The notes beneath the pieces were generated by a model. That model was given only the letters and a program-made list of their open reading frames with translations. It had not been told where the DNA came from and made no database searches. The translations under genes were made by a program, and so were the position numbers. A stretch of 64,000 bases of DNA from Branchiostoma lanceolatum (Eukaryota > Chordata > Leptocardii > Amphioxiformes > Branchiostomatidae): the NCBI RefSeq assembly GCF_035083965.1, contig NC_089732.1:8689883-8753882 (forward strand). The letters are read 5' to 3'. Positions 19,448 through 29,900 of the stretch are shown one piece after another (within the stretch, counting starts at the first letter, position 1; the number at the start of each line of letters is the position of its first letter).

Positions 19448-20120
19448 TTCAACTCATGCCCGACTTCTCCCAAATCAGTTGGTCGCCTTATGATTTGTTG
19501 AGATCAACGTCCAGCTTTTATCATCTTACATACTATGGAGCGATTGACTTCATCTTCAAAGTTAGGTATGACAGGCCGTCCAGTGTAACCTAACCAACTG
19601 CTGCCGTGCCGCTAAGTGCAGTTATACTAATACTGTACTGGCTATATAGATACAGATCTTAAGCTACAGGTGTTAACTGCTATAGTGACTGTGCTGATAC
19701 AGGTCCGGTATCACCAACAAAACGGGTCTCGGGACGATTTGGTCAGATGAGACGTTAGAAGCTATAGCTAATACGCGCATATTATTAAATCTATCCGAAT
19801 TTCTCTAAGCTTACAGACAAAGAAACTTTTAACTACCAAAAACCCACAAATTCTAGAAAAGGTGGGACATTACGTCTTCCATTGCTTACAAAAGAGAAGT
19901 CAAGCCCTTCACTAGTCACTAGTTATAGACGAGTACGTACGTTTGTATAGTCTAGTCTAGTCAAGCCTCTTTTATACCTATTTTTTCCTGTTACATGTAT
20001 TTTATGTATGTTGTGTGCAATTAGCCCTCGGGCAGGAATTTGCAATAAACTTATTATTAAATATGAAAAAAGGAAAATGGAGAAAATTTAATATGCATGT
20101 ATGTGGGGATGTAATTGTTC
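19448..20120. other. Interval between ANK-A start and ANK-B terminal exon
   Basis: Non-coding. It should hold the ANK-A promoter and the ANK-B 3' untranslated region, both read on the minus strand. On that strand a possible polyadenylation signal for ANK-B is the complement of AATAAACTTATTATTAAAT near 20043-20060. No other gene was seen. Confidence 0.35.
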
Positions 20121-20968
20121 TCAATGGGTAGGGGGAGGTTCTGTTTTTGTGTCGAAAACGGTGGACATTTTGTCCCCCTTGGAGACAGATGACGTCCGGA
20201 TGAGCTCGAACGCTCCACCGGGAGTGAGGACAGGTTTGTCTCCCGCGGGAGGTTTCTCCGACGAGCCCGTCTCCGGTGGGGCATCAGCTTTTGAGAGCAG
20301 CGACTGCCGTGGGCTTGGCAGTTTAGGTTGGTTAGTCTTCACGGTCTCCTCAGTCCGAAGCGGTGCTCTGTTTGACCCGGCCTTGGCCGAAGAACTCCCG
20401 CTGCGTGTAGGAGACTGCGAACGGGAGGCTCCGAATGAATTTTTCGGCGACAGCAGAGGCGACGCGACGGCAGCGGTTCTAGAAGGCGACCGCGATCCTT
20501 TCTTAGCGCCGCGAGGGGAATCGCGGGCGGTCCTCCAGAAGGGAGACCCCGAGCCCGACTTGCGCGAGGACTGCGAGGACGTCGTGCTTCTGCGGGAAGG
20601 TTTGCGCGTGACTCTCCCCCGCTCTGACGTCGGGCTCGGCGGCGGGGGAGGGACAGCTGGCTTCCTGTACGACCTGGACAGCACGACGGACCTGATGGGA
20701 TGGAGCTGTTCCAGCATCCTCCACGACGTCAGCCGCCCGCAACTTTTCTGTAGGCCTCCGTCATCCCGCAGGGCGGCGCTGTTCACAGGCCCACCTGGAG
20801 TTGACAGGTGCACACGAGTGTTGACGGACATTGCCGACACCGGCTGGAGTGATCGGTCGGACATCTCCGTGGGTATGTGACGATCTCGGGTTACGACTTC
20901 GTAGGTTGTCGGCATTTCGGGGGGAATGCTGTGCATGTTCAGGTGGGTAGGAGGCAGGGACCGTCGGC
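20121..20968 (-). CDS. Terminal coding exon of ANK-B
   Basis: The acceptor TTTTCCAG precedes 20968. The frame is open from the splice site, so the internal ATG at 20936 need not be a start. It encodes 282 low-complexity residues rich in Ser, Pro, Arg and Lys, including SPTSERGRVTRKPSRRS and many SPR/SPT sites that could be phosphorylated. The entering phase (one base supplied by the previous exon) matches the donor at 30695. If that join is wrong, the block would be an orphan exon of an unknown gene. Confidence 0.7.
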
Positions 20969-23900
20969 CTGGAAAACATAAATTTGATACTCTAATTTAA
21001 TAAAAATCCATCCTAGCTTACAATCCTGGTTAATTGACACGCCAAAATCGATATCGCCATTTTCCGCCGGTTGGTTTGCAATTTGGCAAATGAGTGGGGT
21101 CCAAAGACCTTGTTTATCACAGATCACCTCCACTCTCAGGTACATTGCCCCCACCCAAAGCACACATGTCGTATAAAAATAGAATGCGGTCACCGCCGAC
21201 CAATGGTTATGTTTGCTGCAATCATGTGATGTCTATCACGTCACCGAAACTAGCTTCCGAGAACCAGACAGACTAGCTATCATCGAGTGCGATAGAACCG
21301 CACAGTCTTCGGTAAAACGTGAAGAAACGTCCATCCAACAAGGCTTACTTGGTTATCATAACTATCGTCTAAAATCAAGATGGCAAGTAAGATGGCAAGC
21401 GACGACTTTGACGACCAATTCCTGACATGCCCAGTTTGTATGCTGCACTTCCGGGACCCCAAAGTTCTGCCATGTTTGCATACATTTTGTAAGGGTTGTC
21501 TCGAAGAATGGGGTACAAAACAACAGCCGCTGGAGTGTCCAACCTGCCGCACACAGGTCAGTCTACCAGACCAAGGCGTGGATGGACTCAGGACCAACTT
21601 CTACGTCAACAACTTGCTGGATTTTGCGGCGGCCAAGAAAGGGGCGGAGCCAGGTGTGCCGTGCCAGGTGTGCGAGGGGAATGTGGAGGGGTCAAAGTCG
21701 TGGTGTACGGATTGTGCCATGTTACTGTGTGAGTCTTGTATGGCCATGCACCGCATGATTCCAGCTACAAGAGACCATGAACTGGTTCTGCAAGAAGCTA
21801 TGAAGGCAAAAGATGGCGTGGATAGCTTTCAGCGCAAAAGGCACTGCGACAAACACAAGAACCAAGAACTTGTGTTCTACTGTGAGAGTTGTAACGCTTT
21901 GGTTTGTACAGCATGTACCGTAATCGACCACCGACCGGGCAAAGATCACAACCCAGTAGAGATTGCCACCGTCGCTCAGAAGAAGAAAGAAAAGCTACAA
22001 GAACTGCTACAAGGCATAGACCCACGTCTGAAGGAAATACAATCATCTCTCGAGGAAATTGATAGCAAGATAGCAAAGTTAATCCCCTCTAAAGAAGCAG
22101 CCACAGCACAAGCCAAGGCTTATTTCCGCCAACTTGTTGACCTTCTGTACAAACGTGAAAAGGAGATTTTAAGCCGGATTGACGAACAATGCCAGGTCGA
22201 CGGCAAGGCTCTACAGACAAAGAAGGAAGCGATAGAGTTTGAGTTGGTCGGACTGACGAGCGCACAAACGTTCTGTCAACAAGCTGTAGAACACGGAAGT
22301 GACGTGCACATTCTGGAGGTGGGAAACCAAGTCCAAACACGGGTAGAAACTCTACTGACGAAAGAGCTGGACCTGGAGTCCAACTGGAGCGAGTTTCAGT
22401 TCGTCGAGAACACGACTGTTGCGGACTTTGTGGACCACGCAAAAGATTTGGGTGGGGTGAAAACGAAGGTCGACGCTTCGAAGTGCAAAGTTGTTGTAAA
22501 GCCAGCGGTTCAGGATTTTCGTTGTGTCGCCGTTCTGACGACAAAAAACAAAGAGGAGCGTCCGTGCGGAACAAACAGTAAAGCCGTCACAGCCAACATG
22601 AAGGACCCGTCAGGAGCAAATCTACCGACACGAGTACAGATGAAGGGCGGTGGAGAGTGTGAAATTTCGTACATAGCCAAGGTCACGGGTACCCATCGGT
22701 TAGAAGTCAAGGTGAACTCGCAACAGGTGGCAGGAAGTCCGTTTGATATGACTGTGCAGAGTAGGGACACACCTGTGTTAACTATCGTCCGGCAGGGTAG
22801 TGGGGTGGGGGAACTGGGGTCGCCGGTAGGTGTCGCGGTTGATAAGGACGGCAACATTGCTGTGGTGGAGCAGGGGAACAATCGTGTTCAGATATTTGAT
22901 CCAAAAACAGGTCACTCTCTGCGTAGCTTTCCTGTAAAAGGCGAGAGGCCATTCGGTATTGATGTGGACTCAGACGGGAGGTTGGTGGTGACATCGTGTG
23001 GTAAAAGTTACGGAGTAAGACGTTACTCAAAAGAAGGCGAACTTTTGAACACAATCAAGCCGGGCTGCATGGAACATCCACTTGGCATGACAGTTCTGAA
23101 AGACGGCCGCATGTTGGTGGCAGACAAAATTCAACATTCCTGTCTCCTCCTGCAGCCTGACGGGAGCCTCATCCGGGAGATCGGCAAGGAACACTTAAAG
23201 AACCCATGGTTCATAGTGGTGGACGACTCACGTGATCTGATTTTAGTCTCAGATTACAGTGCCAAAAAAGTGTTTGCGTTTGACCTTGAGGGGGAGTTCA
23301 AGTTCAGTTTTGGCGAGAAAGGTCAGAGTGAGGGACAGTTTGAGAATCCATCCGGTATAACGTTAGACCCGGCAGGTAACATCATTGTTGTGAACCATGG
23401 TGACGGCCGTGTACAGGTGTACGGGCCAGACGGGACGTTCATTCGGACTGTGGCGACAGTTAAGGGTGGAAGGCCTAACGGGATAACGCTAACTCCCGAT
23501 GGTTACCTAGCTGTGGCGTGTTACCGGTATTTTGAACATGAAAGAAATGTACTGGTACTTCTGATGTATTACAATCAGCTTTACTGACGTGTTGATTTGA
23601 TGCTATTCCACTTGTAAACTCCCAGTACGTGTACCTGCTCATAATGACCGTATGTTATAGGGTCACTGCGGTACAAAAGATGCAGCATTATAGATGTAGC
23701 TCTGTAACCTGCTGCAAGATATCACTGCCTGATATAGACATCACATTAATAAATAGCAATTCAACATGTCAATTTTGTGTGCCGTGTATGATGCAATGTT
23801 ATCCATCAGTTCAAACGAAGTATAGTCTCCATCTGCACAGCCTAGGCCCTAGATGGTACTCGAGATTTATGTATATAATGATCACATATGCCTTTTTTGG

Positions 23901-26900
23901 CTTATACGTACCTGTTTTAGACTTAGACTAAGCTTAAAAACTACAATACCATAACCCTAACAGGGAACCTGGATATAGTAGCTGGTAGCATAGAGAATGC
24001 ACTTATCACACCGATGGAATACCGTACATATTCATAAGTTAAGCTGAGCATATGGGGCGCATTTCAAGAGAAAATGACTAGGAAAACGAGCTAGATTATT
24101 AATTTTTCTGGCTAATCCAGGATTACAAAGCCATAAAGCAAAACCTAAAGAAAAGAAAAGATCGGTCTCTGAGCTAACCATGCATACAGATATGCACTAC
24201 TACAACTGACCACCTGACCTGGATGGCAGTGTTTCGAAACTTTTCAAGCCCCCGAAATGATGACAAATTTTGCCCCAGGAAAGTGAAATAGAGACGCATG
24301 TTTACACCAAGTGAAAGGTAAGACGAGTTCGAAGGACAATGTCCGTTACCATGCGACGCGTCATGACGTCATCACTGTGAAACTAACTACCCGGAGATCA
24401 AAAAGCTAGATAAGTCCTCGCTAAGGTAACAGAGCAGTTACTGCTGTTGCTTGAGTCAAGTGTTTGAGAATCTATTTCACACAATGGCGAGTAAGATTGA
24501 AGGTTCGGCTGACTTTGACGACCAGTTTCTGACATGCCCGGTCTGTATGCTGCACTTCCGGGACCCCAGAATTCTGCCATGTCTGCACACATTTTGTAAG
24601 GAGTGTCTGGAGGAATGGGCGACAAAACAACAGCCGCTGGAGTGTCCAACCTGCCGCACACAGGTCAGTCTACCAGACCAAGGTGTGAACGGACTCAGGA
24701 CCAACTTCTACGTCAACAACCTGTTGGACTTCGCGGCGGCCAAGAAAGGGGCGGAGCCAGGTGTGCCGTGCCAGGTGTGCGAGGGAGGGCAAGGTGAGGC
24801 CAAGGCGTGGTGTGCGGATTGTGCTGTGTTACTGTGTGAGTCTTGTACCGCCATGCACCACAAGATTCCGGGTACGAGAGATCATGAACTGGCTCCACAA
24901 GAAGTTATGAAGGCAAAAGAGGGAGTGGAGAGATTTCAGCGTAAAAGGCACTGTGACAAGCACAGCAAGTATGAACTTGAGTTCTACTGTGAGAGCTGCA
25001 AGGCATTAATTTGCACAGCGTGCACCATAGTTGACCACCGACCAGGCAAAGATCACAATTCGGTAGAACTCGCCATCATCGCTCAGAAGAATAAAGAAAC
25101 AATGCAGGGACTGCTACAAGATATCGACCCACGCTTGAGGGAAATACAAGCATCTATCAAGGAAGTTGACAGGAAACTGTCAAAGTTAATCCCCTCTAAA
25201 GAAGCAGCCTCAGACCAAGCCAAGGCGTATTTCCGCCAACTTGTTGACATACTGCGCAAACGTGAAAATGAAATTTTGAGCCAGATTGACGAACAGTGTC
25301 GAGTCGACGGCAAAGCTCTACAGACAAAGAAGGAAGCGATAGAGTTTGAGTTGGCCGGACTGACGAGCGCACAAACGTTCTGTCAACAAGTTGTAGAACA
25401 CGGAAGTGACGTGCACATTCTGGAGGTGGGAAACCAAGTCCAAACAAGGGTAGAGGCTCTGCTGACAAAACAGATGGACATGGAGTCAAACTGGAGCGAG
25501 TTTCAGTTCGTCGAGAACACGGTTGTCGTGGACTTTGTGAAAGAAGTTAAAGATTTGGGTGGGGTTGAAACAAAGGTCGACGTTTCGAAGTGCACAGTTG
25601 TTGTAAGGCCGGCCGTCCAGGATTTTCCGTGTGTTGCCGTACTGACGACAATGAACAAAGAAAGGCTTCCGAGCACTACTAACAGTAAAGCCGTCACGGT
25701 CAACATGAAGGACCCGTTTGGAACAAACCTACCGACGCAAGTACAGATGAAGACCGGGGGAAAGTGGGAGATCTCGTACGTACCAAAGGTCAAGGGAAAA
25801 CATAGGTTAGAGGTCAAGGTGAACTCGCAACAGGTGGCAGGAAGTCCGTTTGATATGACTGTGCAGGGTAGGAACATACCTGCGTTAACTATCGGACGAC
25901 AGGGTAGTGTGGTGGGGCAGCTGGGGTCGCCGGTAGGTGTCGCGGTTGATAAGGGCGGTAACATTGCAGTGGTGGAGCAGGGAAACAAGCGAGTTCAGAT
26001 ATTCAATCCAAACACAGGTCACTCTCTGCGCAGCTTCCCCGTTGAAGGTGAGAGGCCATACAGTATTGATGTGGACTCAGACGGAAGATTTCTGGTGACG
26101 TCGTACGGTGTAAACTACGGAGTAAGATGCTACTCAAAGGAAGGCGAACTTTTGAACGCGTTCAAGCCTAACTGCATGAAATCTGCACTCGGGGTGACAG
26201 TTCTGAAGGACGGCCGCATGGTGGTGGTGGACAACTCTCAACATTCCTGTCTCCTCCTGCAGCCTGACGGGAGCCTCTTCCGGGAGATCGGTAAGGAACA
26301 GCTGCAGAAGCCAATGTTCATAGCGGTGGATGAGTCACGTGACCTTCTCTTTGTCACCGATTTCGGTGCTCATAAAGTGTTTATGTTTGACCTTGAGGGG
26401 AAGTTCAAGTTCAGTTTTGGCGAGAAGGGTCAGGGCAAGGGACAGCTCCAAAGTCCGACAGGGATAACGTTAGACCAGGCCTGTAACGTCATTGTAGTAA
26501 ACCATGGTGACGGCCGTGTGCAGGTGTTCGGGCCAGACGGAACGTTCATTCAGACTGTGGCGACAGTTAATGGACGGTACCCTTACGGAGTCGCTCTGAC
26601 TCCCGACGGTTACATAGCTGTGGCGTGTTATTCGGGACATTGTATAGAACTGTACAGGTACTGCTGATGTTTTGAAATGTTGCGAATAGCTGTTGTGTGT
26701 GCAAGGTTCAACCTTATTTTGTTATGCTATTCAACTTGTAAATTCGTTGTATATTTATGTTGATAAGTTCAGACTAGCGTTGTATTACAGACTGTGCGTG
26801 TGGTATGAACAAAACAACACACTAGTAATCAATAAGTGTAAACATTCTTCACTGCCCTTTATGTAACAAACAGATTGTAATGCCATGTCTTCTTAATAAA

Positions 26901-29900
26901 GTTTCAAATGGTAAGATGTTTTTTTTCAAGAACAAGACGGGAAACGTTTGACTAGCATAGAACCTACATGTACAGTACATTAGCCATGGAGGTAAGTCTG
27001 CTCTGAAACGTGTTGCATGAAATTAGGCGTCAGATGAATAAACAGCAATTCAAGTAGTTCATTTTGTGATTCTTGTCTGATATTAATACAATCTTAGGTA
27101 CAGGTCAAATGTTATTGCAGTGTGCACAGCACAGTGCACCTACCTTGATTCTGCCTCAGTGATAATGATATCATATAGACATGCATTAACACAAAATGTC
27201 TAACCTGAATACCCGTGTTTTGAAAATATTGACCAAACACCAAACACCATACTACTGCTTCAACAAAAACGGTGAGAAAGTGATACATGTCTACATCCAG
27301 TGAATGGCATGACGTCATCAGAATTCAAAGGACAACGTCCACCACTTATACCCTATACCATGTGACGCCATGACGTTATTACTGTAAAATCACCGTAGAT
27401 GAAATACTTGGAAACCAAACGACTTCCTATTACTTCGCAAAGACAAGTAACACAGTTTGCTCAACTCAGTTCCGTACTATTTGCAATTTAGAGAAACCTG
27501 AATTGTTATATTGAAGGACCTGTTGACTTTCAGGTTATCTGTTTCTGACGTACAAGTATATTGTCGGTATGCTGCACTTCTTGGACCGACAAACTACACT
27601 TCTGTATTTTTAATTTTGTCTGTATAGCCGGTATAACCGCCCTTTGGTGTAACAAACACCAGCTTCGTAGGGCCGCTTGTAGAACCGCTTATATTTGCAA
27701 AGGAATGTCTAAACTAATAAAAACCAACACAATGATGGACAAGAGTCATGCAAAGCCAAGATTGCTAAACAATGTGCTTTCCTGTTACGTTCACTTGTTA
27801 AGTTAAGTGGAGAGTTGAGAAATATAAAGTTGGGTTCAAATACCTTCTTTATAACAGATCAACCCCACTCTCAGGTACATTGCACCAACCCTGAGTGCAC
27901 CTGTCGTATAAGAATAGAATGCAGTCACCGTCGACCAATGGTTGTCTTTGCTGCAATCACGTGATATCTGTCACGTCACCGAAACTGGCTTCCGAGAACC
28001 AGACATATACTAGACATACTAGCTATTGGTGTGATAGAACCGCACAGTCATCTGTAAAACGTGAAGAAACGTCCACCCAACAAGCCTTACGTGGTTACCA
28101 TAACTATCGTCTGAAATCAGGATGGCAAGTAAGATGGCAAGCGACGACTTTGACGACCAGTTCCTGACGTGTCCAGTCTGTATGCTGCACTTCCGGGACC
28201 CCAGAATCCTGCCATGTCTGCACACATTTTGTAGGGATTGTCTCGAAGAATGGGCCACCAAACAACAGCCACTGGAGTGTCCAACCTGCCGCACACAGGT
28301 CAGTCTACCAGGCCAAGGTGTGGACGGACTGAGGACCAATTTCTACGTCAACAACCTGCTGGACTTCGCAGAGGCCAAGGAAGGGGCGGAGCCAGGTGTG
28401 CCGTGTCAGGTGTGTGAGGGAGGGCAAGGTGAGGCCAAGTCGTGGTGTACGGATTGTGCTGTGTTACTGTGTGAGTCATGTACCGCCATGCACCGCAAGA
28501 TTCCAGCTACGAGAGACCATGAACTGGTTCCAGAAGAAGTTATGAAGTCAAAGGAAGGCGTAGAAAAGTTTCAGCGCAAACGTCACTGCCAAAAGCACAA
28601 GAACCACGAACTGGTGTTCTACTGTGAGAGTTGCAACGAATTACTTTGTACAGCATGTACCGTAATCGACCACCGACCGGGCAAAGATCACAATCCGGTA
28701 GAGATCGCCACCGTCGCTCAGAAGAAGAAAGAAACACTGAAAGGAGTATTGCAAGAGATCGGCCCACGTCTGAAGGAAATACAAGCGTCTATCGAGGACG
28801 TTGATAGCAAGATAGCAAATTTAGTCCCCACTAAAGAAGCAGCCACAGCACAAGCCAAGGCGTATTTCCGCCAACTTGTTGACCTTCTGCACAAACGTGA
28901 AAAGGAAATTTTGAGCCAGCTTGACGAACAATGTCAGGTCGACGGCAAGGCTCTACAGACAAAGAAGGAAGCGATAGAGTTTGAGTTGGCCGGACTGACG
29001 AGCGCACAAACGTTCTGTCAACAAGCTGTAGAACACGGAAGTGACGTGCACATTCTGGAGGTGGGAAACCAAGTCCAAACACGGGTAGAAACTCTGTTTG
29101 CAAAACAGCTGGACCTGGAGTCCAACTGGAGCGAGTTTCAGTTCGTTGAAAATAAGGCTGTTGTTGACTTTGCGGAAGAAGTAAAAGATTTGGGTGGGGT
29201 AAAGACAAAGGTCGACGTTTCTAAGTGCAAAGTTGTTGTAAAGCCGGCGGTTCAGGATTTTCGGTGTGTCGCAATACTGACGACAAGAAACATAGACGGG
29301 CGTTCATGCACTTCTAACAGTAAAGCCGTCACAGCCAACACGAAGGACCCGTTTGGATCGCAAGTACCGACGCAAGTGCAGCCGAAGAGCGGTGGCGTGT
29401 GTGAAATCTCGTACGTTCCCAAAGTCGCGGGTAGTCATAGGTTAGAGGTCAAGGTGAACTCACAACACGTGCCAGGAAGTCCGTTTGATATAACCGTGCA
29501 GAATAGGGACACACCTGTGTTAACCATCGGAGGGGAGGGGAGCGAGGTGGGAAAACTTAATGGGCCAATAGGCGTAATGGTTGACAACGACGGCAACATT
29601 GCTGTGGTGGAGCAGGGGAACAAGCGGGTTCAGGTATTCGATGCAGAAAAGGGTCACTCGCTGAAGTGTTTGCCGGTTGACGGTGAGAATCAATTCGGTA
29701 TCTGTATGGACTCAAATGGAAGGTTTCTTGTGACGTCGTGGGGTGAAAATTACGGAGTAAGACGCTACACACGGGAAGGTGAACTTTTGAACAGCTTCAA
29801 GCCTGACTGCATGATACATGCACTTGGAGTGACAGTTCTAAAAGACGGCCGCATGGCGGTGGCAGGTGGCGCTCAGAAGTCCTGTCTCATCCTGCAGCCT

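Noticed and set aside
24451-24483. Upstream ATG extending TRIM-2 by 11 residues
   Set aside because: The extra residues have no counterpart in copies 1 and 3, which start at the aligned MASK.
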